Source: Rickettsiales endosymbiont of Stachyamoeba lipophora (lineage in GTDB: Bacteria > Pseudomonadota > Alphaproteobacteria > Rickettsiales > 33-17). Taken from it: 64,000 nt of DNA. The notes under the pieces were generated by a model, which saw only the letters and a program-made list of their open reading frames with translations, was not told the origin of the DNA and searched no databases. The stretch is from contig NZ_CP033611.1 in the NCBI RefSeq assembly GCF_003932735.1, positions 1,587,501 through 1,651,500 on the forward strand, given 5' to 3'. Shown here in pieces: positions 1 to 12,300 of this stretch (its first letter is position 1; each line of letters starts with the position of its first letter). The position numbers and the translations under genes were made by a program.

Positions 1-3000
1 TAGCCAATTGATTAGAACGCTCATTAAGTTCTTTATAGGTTATAGAAATATCACCATATCTAACCGCTATATTATTAGGATACTCTTGTGCTACCTTTGC
101 AAATAACTCAGGTACAACTAACTCTTGCTCAAACTCTTTATCTGTTGCATTCCACTTACTGATTAACTCATTATATTGTGCTTCAGGTAAGCATCTTAGC
201 TGGGAAGCAGGCTTGTTATAACTTTGTATTAGCTGCTGTAAAATATTCTCAGTAAGTAAAAACAGTTTATTTATGGTATTATCACTAAATAATTCCCCTG
301 CATATCTAAGAATAAATTTTATTTGTTTGCTGTCTTCGTAAGCAGTTACGCTTATAGGATAATCTATCTTATCCGTCATCCCTTCTATCTCTATCTTGAG
401 CTTCGCATTTAATTCATTATTGTGCGAAGGAAAGTTTTCATACACAAACAGAGTATCAAATAATCTTTCTCCATGATGCTGTAAATCAGCTAAGTTAACG
501 TTACTTCTAATGTTAAGCTCATTAATATCCTCTTGTAGTCCTTTTAAAATCTCGATAATGCTTTTATCATTTGAGGCTTGATGGTCTAAAATTAATGGCA
601 GAGTATTGATAAATAGACCTACCGAACTTTCAATATTATCAATAGGTAGATTTCTACCTGAGATTGTAGTTCCTACTATACTCTGATTGCTATTACCATA
701 TATGCTTAATATCTTATGCCATACATATTGTAAAATAACATTTATAGTCACCCCTTCCCTATATGAAAGATTTTTTAGGTTATTATATAATGCACCCTTA
801 ATTTCTAAAGTCTTCTCGGTAAATTGTGTTATATATCTATATTCACTTAGCTTAATATTTCTATATTTAGAATTTTCAATTAATAAACTACTCAAATCAG
901 GTTTATTCTCAATTTGAGAAATATAATTTTTCCAATAATTATGATTACTAAACTTATTTTCTTGTAAGTATTTTTGGACTTCTTGATAGCTTTTATCAAT
1001 ATATAAAACTACTTTTTCACCTATTAGAAGTTTTGTATAAACCTCATGAACATACCCTAGTATTATAGGATAACTCCATCCATCTAATATTGCATGATGA
1101 AAACTTAATAAACATGTATAAAGATTTGTTCTTTGTTTAATTATATAGATTCTAAATAAGCATCCTTTATCCAGCAAATAAGGTTCTTTTCTATCTTTTG
1201 CTTGGATATTTTTTACTGCTTCTTCACGGCCATGCTGATCTTCTTGGCTTAAATCTATATATCTCCAATCCAAGCTGCCTTCTTTATCTATTATTTGGAC
1301 TAATTCATCCTGCCAAGCTAATCTTAAACGTAAAGCTTCGAATCTATTTTGAGCATATTTCCAGGCTGATTTCAGTTCATCTACTTTTATTGAGGTATGA
1401 TAATGAAACAATAATTGCACTAAATAGGCATCATCAATCTCTCCTTGATTTAGAGCATGATAGATAAAACCTTGTTGCAGACTATTTGCTAAATATACCG
1501 CTTCAATCTCTTTTTCTTGCTGAAGGTTATCTAAATATTCTTGGCTAATAATGTTATTTACGTCGCTTGAGGTAAGATAATGTCTGCTTTGGTTTATAGT
1601 ATAGCTTATCACCCCTTCTAGATTAGATTTAAATTTCTGAGCAATTTCAAGGGTGGTTGCAGAGTCAAGTTTACTAACAACCTCAAACTTTAATTTTTCA
1701 TTAGTAACTGAGCCATTGATATTAATTATATTATTATCATGATTATTTTGATTAATAGCTAAGCCACCACTTTCACTCAATATACTCCACGCACTATTCC
1801 TATTTTCTAAATCCAGCTGTCCCAAATAATTAAAGGCAATTTTAGGAAGGATATCAGGTTTGTAACCCAGAAGTGCTCCATAGCCTATGCCTTTATTTGG
1901 TATTTGCCTTAATGACTCTTTTACTGCTTTGATGGTGTTACCTATATCCTCTTGTACCTCTAAGCGTACAGGATACATACTTGTAAACCAGCCAACAGTC
2001 CTGCTTATATCAAGCTTATTATCGTTATTCTCTCTTCCATGTCCTTCAAGTAATATATGGTTAATTTTATTTCCCAATAATTCACTTAAGGTGAGTCCTA
2101 AGGCAGTTAACAAAATATCGTTTACCTGAGTATTATAGGTATAATTACTTTCTCGTAATAACTTCTTAGTATAGTTCTCACTTAGTTCCAACGCAGCATA
2201 ACTGCGATAACCATCTTTAACTAATCGCTCGAGAATGGAGCTATTGTAATCCGAGGTAATATTATTCCAATAAGTTGTTTCTTCTTTATGTTGGTTAGCA
2301 TATTCTTTGATAGCGTTAGCCCATTGCCTATAGCTGCTACTTTTAGCTCCTAATTCTTCTTCATTATATAAACGTTTTAGATCTTCAGTTATAATTCTCC
2401 AGCTTACCGTATCTATTATTAAATGATGTAGCGCAAACCATAACCTTGCACTACCATCTTTATAACCATGTATATAGCCGATGCTATATAATGGTCCTTT
2501 CTCGATATCAAAATTGCTTTGCCAATCGGTTAATATCTGTTGTAATTGAATATTAAACTCTTCTGTACTTTCTTGAGTATTAAGTTGACTTATATCAAGG
2601 GTCATTAAGCTTTCAGCTTGAGCTTTACTGGCGTAATATTGTTCATAGTTACCATCGCCTAATTTCCTATATCTTAACCTAAAAGCATCGTGGTGCTCGA
2701 TTAGCTTCTCTAATGAGGTTTTTAATTTTTCTATATCTAGATCAGGTACTTTTACTATGAAAGCTTGGTTCCAATGGTTAAATTTCTCAAATTTATTAGC
2801 AAAGAACCATTCTTGTATAGGTAATAGGGGCACAGTGCCATCAAGAATGCCGTGTTCACTATTTAGTGTCACCTCTTCACTAACAGTTTTACTTAAAACA
2901 TTATCATAAAGCTTTTCTATGGATTTGAAGTTAAAAATGTCTTTTACGCTAACACTTAATCCTAACCTGCGTCTGATTCTGCTTACTAGCTGGATACTAA

Positions 3001-6000
3001 TGATACTATCCCCACCTAATCTAAAGAAATCATCTTGGATGCTTATTTTATCTGGTTCTATTCCAAGTACTTCACCCCAGATAGCGCATAACTCTTTCTC
3101 TAGTTCATTACGTGGCGCTACATAATTATCTTGTTTGCTTAATATTGGCTCTGGTAATGCTTTCCTATCTATCTTACCATTTATCGTTAGTGGCATTTTA
3201 TCTAAAGCAATCAGTATAGCTGGCACCATATATTCAGGTAATTTAGCTGCTAGATACTTTCTTAAGTGTTCTTCATCTATATCTTCTTCAGCTACATAAT
3301 AACCTACCAGATATTTGCTACCCTGAGCTTCACCATTACTCTCTGTAGGTTCCTTTACAATAACAACACTCTGCTTTATTCCAGGATAGCTAGTTAGGCC
3401 AGCTTCTATTTCTCCCAGTTCAATTCGATATCCTCTGATCTTCACTTGGAAGTCATTACGCCCTATATATTCTAAATTGCCATCAGGTAACCATCTTACT
3501 AGGTCTCCTGTTTTATAGAGTCTAGCATTCTTACCAGCCCTCTTTTCTTCGTCTGATTGGAATGGGTTAGTTACGAATCTTTCTGCGGTAAGGTCATGCC
3601 TGTTTAGATAACCTCTAGCAACCCCAGCTCCTCCTATATATAACTCCCCAATAGCTCCTATCGGTAATGGCTGTAAGTTATTGTCTAATACATAAGCGGT
3701 TAGATCTGGGATTACATGTCCGATATTATTGTTATACTCTAACTCGTCTTTTTCTATTAGCTTATATGTTACATGGACTGTAGTTTCTGTTATGCCATAC
3801 ATGTTAATAAGTCTGGGCTTTACGTAACCATATTTAATAAACCAGCTTTTTAACTGGGATAATTTTAAAGCCTCACCACCAAATATTATATATTTTAGAC
3901 ATTCTAACTGATCATTAGCTTTCTTGTTTGCTGCAATATCGGAAAATTGATAAAAAGCGCTAGGTGTCAGATTAAGTACTGTAACTTTTTCTTTTTTGCA
4001 TAATTCATAGAATAGTTCAAAATCACGAGTTTCATCATAAGAAGGTATAACTAGTTTCCCTCCATATATTAAAGCTCCCCACATTTCCCATACACTAAAG
4101 TCAAATACGAAGGAATGAAACAAAGTCCATACCTCTTTATCATTAAATCCATACCATTTATCAGTGGCAGTAAATAACCTTAAGACATTACTATGAGTTT
4201 GTAATACACCTTTAGGTTTACCGGTGGTACCTGAGGTATAAATAACATAAGCGAGGTTATTACTAGGAATATCTACAAGTGGAAAACTCTTATCTTGGAT
4301 AGATATTTTTTCTCTAATTTCTTCATTATCAATGAGTATAACCTGATTGCTCGAATTAAAGGGAAATTTATCTTGAAACTTTTCATTAGTAATGATTATA
4401 GAAGCTTTAGTATCATGTATGATATATTCTATCCTATCTTTAGGGTATGTTGGATCAATAGGGACATAGGCTCCGCCAGCCTTAAGGATTGCAAGTATTG
4501 AAATTAAAATTTGTTCGTTTCTATCAAGACATAATATTAAAAGTTCTTCGGCTTTAATTCTATAACTATTGATTAAATAATGGGCTAATTGATTTGAAAT
4601 CTGATCGAGTTCTTTATAAGTAAAATTTTTTCCTTGGAAAGTTATAGCTATATTATTAGGTGTTTTCTCTACTTGAGACTTAAATAATTCATGAATTGTT
4701 TTATTAGAAGTAAAATTGAGTTGATTAGAATTCCACTCACATACAATTTTTTTAAATTGATGTTCATTTAGATAAGAAATATCACTTACTTTCAAAGCTG
4801 ATTGATCTTGAGTCCCAATGCTTAGTTGAGCAAATTGCTTTAATATTTGTATATATGCTTCAATGTAATTCCTTATTGTTGATTCATTGAATAGTGAGGT
4901 AGCGTAATTAAAGCATCCTTTTAAGCACGATTGACTATCATCTATATAAACACTAAGGTCAAATTTAGCTTTATTAGTAATAATATTGTTAAAATTACAT
5001 ACTTCAATTTTAGAATTATCTGCAAGGCATGAATAATCTTCATTGCTGAAACTTTGAACAGAGAATAAAACCTGAAATATAGGATGCCTACTAGGATCTT
5101 TAGTTTGACATAACTCCTCTACTATTCGTTCAAACGGTAACTCATGATTGATTTGAGCTTCTATAACTTCTTTTGCAGTTAACTGAATAAATTCTTCTAT
5201 AGTAAGATTATTGTTTATTTTGATTCTAATAACTAGAGAATTAATAAAAAATCCAATTAGATTTTGAATTTGTTTATTATCCCTATTAGCAATCGGCGTA
5301 CCTACAACCAAATCATCCTGATTACTATATACTCTCAACATTAAGTAATAAGCACTTAACAAAACACTAAATAGGCTTACACCTAACTTTCTGGCTAACT
5401 GACGAAGAGAAGTAGAGGTAGCTTCATCTAACTCAAAATCAATATCTCTACCATTATAATCTATTTCTAACGGCCTTGGTGCATCTGTAGGTAAGTTGAG
5501 ATTCTCATAATCTTTTAACTTATTTTTCCAATAAATAACAAAATCTCTAACTTTTTCCTTGTTTAAATAGCTCCTTTGCCATAGGGAATAATCATTATAT
5601 TGAATAGAAAGTGGTGGTAAAGATAGATCTACTTCTAGTCCTTGCAGTGCTAATAAATAGTAATTATAAAACACTTGTAATTCTTTTAAAAAAATTTCCT
5701 TGGACCAACCATCAAAAGCTATGTGATGGACTAATATACATAAATAATTCTCAGCATTATCACTATATGAGTTATCAGTTTGATCCTTTAATATATTGTA
5801 AACGCCTATTTTAATTGGATATTCACAGCTTAAATCAAATATATGATTTGCTAAATTGGCAATTTCTTGCTCTAAATCATTTTTATGATAAAAAACCTCT
5901 TTAGTAACTTGCAAAGAAATCTGTACATCATCCTGAACTAATTGTTGAGCATTACCCTGGTCATTTTCTTTAATAATTGTTCTAAGGACTTCATGCCTAT

Positions 6001-6379
6001 TAACTATTCCTCTAATAGCCTTTTCTAATACTTCAATATTAACATTATTACTTAAACGGCAAATGATAGGTATATTATAAGCATTCGTGCCACCTTCATA
6101 CCTGTCAACAAACCATAGTCTTTCTTGGCTGAAAGATAATACGTTACTTTCCTCAGTGAATTTATAAATCAGGGTATATGAATTTAATATATTATTATTT
6201 AAGGAAAGAAGTTTATATAATTTATTATTATATTCTTTAGTAAAAGTTATTACTTTTAACTTTGATTCCGAAGAAACTGATTTTTTAATCAGCACTTCAA
6301 CCTCATTATTAACTAATTTAAATATAGCTCCACATGCAATGAAACTATAGAGGTTACTTATAAATTCTATATCACACAT
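1..6379 (-). CDS. Non-ribosomal peptide synthetase, second subunit (docking-C-A(Thr)-T-E-C-A..., partial)
   Basis: This NRPS elongation subunit continues past the left edge; 2126 codons are visible. I checked the frame at several motif sites along the stretch (positions 1094, 2423, 3008, 4022 and 5723). Residues 1-60 resemble a TubC-type N-terminal docking domain. A condensation domain follows (from about residue 85; HHIAFDG near residue 219), then an adenylation domain whose ten-position pocket reads D-F-W-N-I-G-M-V-H(-K), the canonical L-threonine code. The carrier domain has GGDSI near residue 1124, the form usual before epimerases. The epimerase domain has HHLIIDTVSW and RTVGWFTS. A second condensation domain has SLQQGF and HHAILDGWS, and a further A domain is cut by the window edge. 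The ATG at 6377-6379 lies 8 bases inside the end of the preceding NRPS gene, so the two are probably translationally coupled. Known of the family: T-E followed by a C domain gives a D-configured residue, here inferred as D-(allo-)Thr. Confidence 0.93.
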   Translation of the reverse strand, partial: MCDIEFISNLYSFIACGAIFKLVNNEVEVLIKKSVSSESKLKVITFTKEYNNKLYKLLSLNNNILNSYTLIYKFTEESNVLSFSQERLWFVDRYEGGTNAYNIPIICRLSNNVNIEVLEKAIRGIVNRHEVLRTIIKENDQGNAQQLVQDDVQISLQVTKEVFYHKNDLEQEIANLANHIFDLSCEYPIKIGVYNILKDQTDNSYSDNAENYLCILVHHIAFDGWSKEIFLKELQVFYNYYLLALQGLEVDLSLPPLSIQYNDYSLWQRSYLNKEKVRDFVIYWKNKLKDYENLNLPTDAPRPLEIDYNGRDIDFELDEATSTSLRQLARKLGVSLFSVLLSAYYLMLRVYSNQDDLVVGTPIANRDNKQIQNLIGFFINSLVIRIKINNNLTIEEFIQLTAKEVIEAQINHELPFERIVEELCQTKDPSRHPIFQVLFSVQSFSNEDYSCLADNSKIEVCNFNNIITNKAKFDLSVYIDDSQSCLKGCFNYATSLFNESTIRNYIEAYIQILKQFAQLSIGTQDQSALKVSDISYLNEHQFKKIVCEWNSNQLNFTSNKTIHELFKSQVEKTPNNIAITFQGKNFTYKELDQISNQLAHYLINSYRIKAEELLILCLDRNEQILISILAILKAGGAYVPIDPTYPKDRIEYIIHDTKASIIITNEKFQDKFPFNSSNQVILIDNEEIREKISIQDKSFPLVDIPSNNLAYVIYTSGTTGKPKGVLQTHSNVLRLFTATDKWYGFNDKEVWTLFHSFVFDFSVWEMWGALIYGGKLVIPSYDETRDFELFYELCKKEKVTVLNLTPSAFYQFSDIAANKKANDQLECLKYIIFGGEALKLSQLKSWFIKYGYVKPRLINMYGITETTVHVTYKLIEKDELEYNNNIGHVIPDLTAYVLDNNLQPLPIGAIGELYIGGAGVARGYLNRHDLTAERFVTNPFQSDEEKRAGKNARLYKTGDLVRWLPDGNLEYIGRNDFQVKIRGYRIELGEIEAGLTSYPGIKQSVVIVKEPTESNGEAQGSKYLVGYYVAEEDIDEEHLRKYLAAKLPEYMVPAILIALDKMPLTINGKIDRKALPEPILSKQDNYVAPRNELEKELCAIWGEVLGIEPDKISIQDDFFRLGGDSIISIQLVSRIRRRLGLSVSVKDIFNFKSIEKLYDNVLSKTVSEEVTLNSEHGILDGTVPLLPIQEWFFANKFEKFNHWNQAFIVKVPDLDIEKLKTSLEKLIEHHDAFRLRYRKLGDGNYEQYYASKAQAESLMTLDISQLNTQESTEEFNIQLQQILTDWQSNFDIEKGPLYSIGYIHGYKDGSARLWFALHHLIIDTVSWRIITEDLKRLYNEEELGAKSSSYRQWANAIKEYANQHKEETTYWNNITSDYNSSILERLVKDGYRSYAALELSENYTKKLLRESNYTYNTQVNDILLTALGLTLSELLGNKINHILLEGHGRENNDNKLDISRTVGWFTSMYPVRLEVQEDIGNTIKAVKESLRQIPNKGIGYGALLGYKPDILPKIAFNYLGQLDLENRNSAWSILSESGGLAINQNNHDNNIININGSVTNEKLKFEVVSKLDSATTLEIAQKFKSNLEGVISYTINQSRHYLTSSDVNNIISQEYLDNLQQEKEIEAVYLANSLQQGFIYHALNQGEIDDAYLVQLLFHYHTSIKVDELKSAWKYAQNRFEALRLRLAWQDELVQIIDKEGSLDWRYIDLSQEDQHGREEAVKNIQAKDRKEPYLLDKGCLFRIYIIKQRTNLYTCLLSFHHAILDGWSYPIILGYVHEVYTKLLIGEKVVLYIDKSYQEVQKYLQENKFSNHNYWKNYISQIENKPDLSSLLIENSKYRNIKLSEYRYITQFTEKTLEIKGALYNNLKNLSYREGVTINVILQYVWHKILSIYGNSNQSIVGTTISGRNLPIDNIESSVGLFINTLPLILDHQASNDKSIIEILKGLQEDINELNIRSNVNLADLQHHGERLFDTLFVYENFPSHNNELNAKLKIEIEGMTDKIDYPISVTAYEDSKQIKFILRYAGELFSDNTINKLFLLTENILQQLIQSYNKPASQLRCLPEAQYNELISKWNATDKEFEQELVVPELFAKVAQEYPNNIAVRYGDISITYKELNERSNQLA

Positions 6380-9300
6380 CCAATACCTCGTATTCATCCT
6401 CAACTGATAATTGTTCAATAAGAGGAGTTATAACTTTGTTTGTTAACTTCTCGATATTTTTATAAATGAATATATTAAGGACTTTTATATTAATATTGAG
6501 TCTGCTATTTAATAAGTTAGTTAGTTTCATCGCCAGGATACTATTACCCCCCAGTTTAAAGAAATCATCTTGGATGCTTATTTTGTCTGGTCCTATGCCT
6601 AGCACTTCACTCCAGATGGCGCATAACTCTTTCTCTAGTTCATTACGTGGCGCTACATAATTATCTTGTTTGCTTAATATTAGCTCTGGTAATACCTTTC
6701 TATCTATCTTACCATTTACCGTAAGTGGCATATATTCTAAAGCAACAACTATAGTCGGCACCATATATTCAGGTAATTTATCTTCTAGATATTTCCTTAA
6801 CTGTTCTTCATCTATCTCTTCTTCAGCTACATAATAGCCTACCAGATATTTGCTACCCTGAGCTTCACCATTATTCTCTGTAGATTCCTTTACAATAACA
6901 ACACTTTGCTTTATTCCAGGATAACTAGTTAGAACAGCTTCTATCTCTCCAAGTTCAATACGATAACCTCTGATTTTTACCTGAAAGTCATTACGCCCAA
7001 TATATTCTAAGCTACCATCAGGTAACCATCTCACTAGATCTCCTGTTTTATAGAGTCTATCATTCTTACCTAGTTTCTTTTCTTCCTCTGATTGGAATGG
7101 ATTCGCTATAAACCTCTCTTGTGTTAGATCAGGTCGATTTAAATATCCCCTAGCAACACCCGCTCCTCCTATATATAACTCCCCAATAGCTCCTATCGGT
7201 AATGGTTGTAAGTTACTATCTAATACATAGGCTTTAACATTATTGATTGGTTTTCCTATATTAGATACATTATTGCCATTAGATTTGTTAAATGTTGAAC
7301 ATACAGTAACTTCACTTGGCCCATAAGCATTAATAACTTTTACATTATGCTCTAAATAGCTTTTAACTATATTTTTATCACTTTTATCACCTGCTAAAAT
7401 CAATGTACTTAAAGATAAAATATTTTTATTGTCTAATAAAGCAGGTGGTATAGTGGCGATATTAATTGAGTTATCTTTTATATATTTGCTTAATAAAATT
7501 AAGTCGTATCTTATCTCATTGCTAATAATATGTAAGGTATGGCCGTTCAATAAAGAAGAGAAAATTTCCTCTATGTGAGCATCAAACACGTAATTGGAAA
7601 ACCATAAACAATTTTGAGGAGAAACCGAATATAACAGCTTCATACCTGCAATTAAATTAATCACTCCTCTATGTTCTACCATTACACCTTTAGGTTTACC
7701 TGTAGTTCCAGAAGTATAAATTACATATGCAAGATCATTACTTGTGTTATAAGTTATTGGATTATGATTTAAAATTGTTTGTTCTGGCCTTATAATTTCT
7801 CCAATATCAATTATATTTACCTGGTATTTTTGGGCTTGCTCTTTAAATTTATCAGTGGTTAAAATGAACTTTGGTTGACTGTCCTCAATTATATCTCTTA
7901 TCCTGTTTTCAGGATAACAAGGATCAACAGGTATATATGCGTCTCCTGCCTTAAGGATTGCAAGAATAGATATTATAATATTTTCATCTCGGTCCATTAA
8001 TATTATTACCAAATCATTAGCTTTAATATGATAAACCTCAATGAGATGGTTTGCTAAAATATTGGCTTTTTCATTCAATTCCTTATAGGTTAATTTGGTA
8101 TCTTTAAATACTATGGCCGTCCTTTCTGGGAATTGTTTTGCCTGTTCTTCAAATAACTGATTGATAGTAGCTTGAATAGGATACTCTTTGTTTGTTTGAT
8201 TCCATTCATAAATAATTTGCTGATATCTTTTATCATTTAGATAATGAATTGAACTGAGTTTACTATCCTCAAATTGGTTAGGATTTTTACCAAGATTAGA
8301 GAATTGTTTTAGTATGGTAATATAAGTTTCAATATACTCTTTAAGGGTTGTTTCATTAAATAAGCTTAAAGAATAATTTATAGTACCAGTTAATTTTACC
8401 TTACTATCATCAATTAAGGTAGTGACGTCAAATTTAGCAAAATTATCAGTTTTATTCTTGCAAGCTAATAAAACATGATTATTTTCATCACTAATATAAA
8501 AATTCTGCACCCCAAACATTATTTGGAATATTGGGTGCCTGCTAGTATCTTTGGCTGTCTGCAATTCTTCTACTAGTTTTTCAAAAGGTAGATCTTGATG
8601 CAGCTGCAACTCTAATACTTCTTTATTTACATAATTAATAAACTCTTTGATAGACCATGCATCATCTACTTTCAGTCTTAATGGCAAGGTATTGACAAAA
8701 AACCCTATTAAATTAGCTACTTGATTATAATGTCTATTTGCTAACGGAGTTCCTATAATTAAATCATTTTGGTTACTATATACTTTAAGCATCAAGCAAT
8801 AAGCACTTAATAGTAAAGTATATAGACTAACCTTTAACTCTTTAGCCAATTCTCTTAGATTGTTTGAGGTTATTTCATCTAATTCAAATTCTAAATCCTT
8901 TCCTTTGTAATCTATTAAAGCCGGTCTGGGTTTATCAGTAAGAAGATTTAATGATTCATACCCTATTAATTTATCTTTCCAATAACTTAGCTGTTTTTCT
9001 AGTGCTTTTCCAATTAAGAAATTTCTTTGCCATAGGGCAAAGTCCTTATATTGTACATTAAGCTCGGGTAGATTTAAGTTAGCTCTTATTCCTTTAGCAA
9101 GGTTTAAATAATATTGGTAAAATTCTAGAACTTCTTTAGTAAAAATATCTATTGACCAACCATCAAAAGCTATATGATGAATAATTATACTTAAATATAC
9201 CTCATCATAATATTCCATGCCATTTTGTACAGCAACTTGATAAAAAGCTATCTTTATTGGGTACTCATTACTTAAATCAAATTTATAATTTAAATCCTTT

Positions 9301-12300
9301 TCTAATTCTTGATTTAAATTTTGTTTATTATTAAGATTTGTTTTTGTTATCTGAACATTATTATCACTATATTCCAATACTAATTGATAATAGTTTCCGT
9401 TATTATCTTTTCTAATTATTGTTCTAAGTATTTCATGTCTTCTAATGATACTTTTAATACTTTGCTCTAATAATTTTATATTAACGTCAGATGCTATTTT
9501 AAATACTAATGGAGCATTGTAAACGTTTGTTCCGCCCTCATATCTATCAATAAACCATAATCTTTCCTGACCAAATGATAATACTTGCTGCTCTATATTA
9601 ACTACTTTTTTTTCTATTATATGTCCTTCCTCATTAGAGTTAACAATATAATTTGCTAGGCTTTCGGTCGTACTATTTTCAAATATAGAGGAAATACTTA
9701 CTATCTTGCCAATCAACTCATTTATCCTATAAATTAGTTTAATTGCTAAAATGCTATTTCCTCCTAATTTGAAGAAATCATCATTAATTCCAACTTGATC
9801 TTCAGGTAGGTTTAGGACCTCACTCCAGATTCGGCATAACTCTTTCTCTATTTCATTTCTTGGAGCTATATAATCATTTTTATTAGTAAATATAGGATCA
9901 GGTAACGCTGCTTTATCTAATTTACCATTAATAGTTAGAGGTAAGCTTTCTATTTGTATAAATATAGCAGGAACCATATACTCAGGTAATTTGGCAAACA
10001 AAAATTGAGAGATTTTCTCTGCCTCTATTTTTTTTTCGGAAACATAATATGCAATTAAATATTTATTATATACTTCGCCATTATTTAAAATTTCTCTTAA
10101 AATAACTGCACTTTGTATAATGCCCGGATAATCTAATATTACTTTTTCAATTTCTTCTAGCTCAATTCGATAACCTCTAATCTTTACTTGAAAGTCCTTA
10201 CGTCCGATATATTCTATGTTGCCATCAGGTAACCATCTCACTAGATCTCCTGTTTTATAGAGTCTAGCATTCTTACCAACTCTTTTTTCCTCCTCTGATT
10301 GAAATGGGTTAGCTATGAATCTTTCTGCGGTAAGATCAGGTCTGCTTAAATACCCCCTAGCAATACCAACTCCACCTATATATAATTCCCCAATAGCTCC
10401 TATTGGTAATATCTTTAAATTTTTATCAAGCACATAACATTTTGTGTTAGATATAGGTGTTCCTATAAAGATGTTGTTGCTATTTGGTTTTAATTTAAAT
10501 TGAGTAGTACAAATTGAATTTTCAGTGGGGCCATATTCATTAATAATATCAAAGTTAGGAATTTTTACTTTATTTAATTTTTCCCCTGCAATTGTCAGAT
10601 TTTTTAATTTTAGCTTTTCTACTTCTAAACAAAGAAATTCTTCTGCCAATTTGGTTGTAAGAAATAGATGAGTAATTTCATATCTATTACAATAATCATA
10701 GATTGTAATAAGCTCTTTTCTTATAGCTTCATTGGTTACAAATAAACATGCGCCTGAAACCAAAGCTGGGTAAAGCTCACCAGCAAATGAGTCAAAAACA
10801 TAAGGTGCAGTTGATAACAACCTAGAATCATTATTTATCTTTCTATGATCACTAATTGCTAAAGTTGTATTTAATAATCCATTATGCTCAATCATTACAC
10901 CTTTAGGCTTGCCTGTAGTTCCAGAGGTATATATGATATATGCCAGATCATTCGCTTTGGTTTTAAATGATGGCTCATTTACTGATTCTTTACTTATATA
11001 ATCTATTTCCTCTTCAAGACATATTACTCTTGCAAAAGTCATTGGTAGTTTATCAATACTTGCTTCGTCAGTGATAATTATAGGAGCCTGGGTATCATTA
11101 ATTACAAATTCGAGTCTCTCAGTAGAATAGCTAGGATCAAGGGGAATATAAGCACCTCCTACTTTTAAAACAGCTAAAATACTTATTATCATTTCTATTG
11201 AGCGCTCAAGCACTAATACTACTAGCGTTCCTCTATCAACTCCTATATTCCTTAAATAATTAGCCAACTGATTAGAACGCTCATTAAGTTCTTTATAGGT
11301 TATAGAAATATCATCATATCTCACCGCTATATTATTAGGATACTCTTGTGCTACCCTTGCAAATAACTCAGATACAACTAACTCTTGCTCAAATTCTTTA
11401 TCCGTTGCATTCCACTTATCGATTATTTCTTTATATTGTTTAGATAATGCTAATTCATAATCTTCTATTTTCTTTGGATTATTATTATCACTTATTAAGT
11501 CATCTAATATTTGAATAAATAATCCTTTGTAGTTCTCAATAAAGTCTTTTAATAGGGTTTTATTTATTATATTGGCTTTAAATCTTATACGAAAATTAAC
11601 TTTATCGTTTTCTATTTCCTGATCGAATAGCATCTGGTTAATAAAATCGATATTTGTTAATTCATTGTTAGGTCGAGAAGTTATATATTCAAAATTCAAA
11701 AGGTGATTTTTCAAATTTGCCTGCACAAAAGAAAAATCTATAATGTTCTTATTTGTTAATGAAATTATATTAGCAGTAGGAAAGTACTTATAATTTATAC
11801 CTTCAATCCTTAAGGATTGAAGAAAAGCTTTTATTTGCTCAATGATATTTAATGGAGTACTCGCTTGAGTAAAATCATAAGGGATAAAACTTACATTAAT
11901 TTGTGCTCCAAATAATAACCCTTTGTCTTCCTTTAGGCTCAGTGGATAGCTAACTGCAAATCTGTTTTGATTAGTATATCTATAGTATAAAATTGCCCAG
12001 ACAATTTGGCTAAACATATAAGCGGTAAGATTATATTTATCTCTTAGCTCATTTAATTTTAAAATTACGTCTTTCTCAAAGTGAAATCTTATTTCATCAA
12101 TATCTCTTTTATTAGCCGAATTAGAGGAAAACTTATCCTCGTTAAACTTTAAAAAGTTTAAATTAACAGCCTCTATTTCCCTAAGAGATTTTTCCCAAAA
12201 TTGTATATTCTGTTTTTCAAAATTTTTAAGTTCTTCCGTCTGTCTTTTCGAAAGTTTAGAAAGCAAATTAATTTGCTCTGCTAAAGATTTAACATAATGA

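Noticed and set aside
687-5814. Several plus-strand frames of 60-90 codons
   Set aside because: They are antisense to the NRPS gene, whose motifs are continuous on the minus strand, and they have no protein-like composition or start signals.
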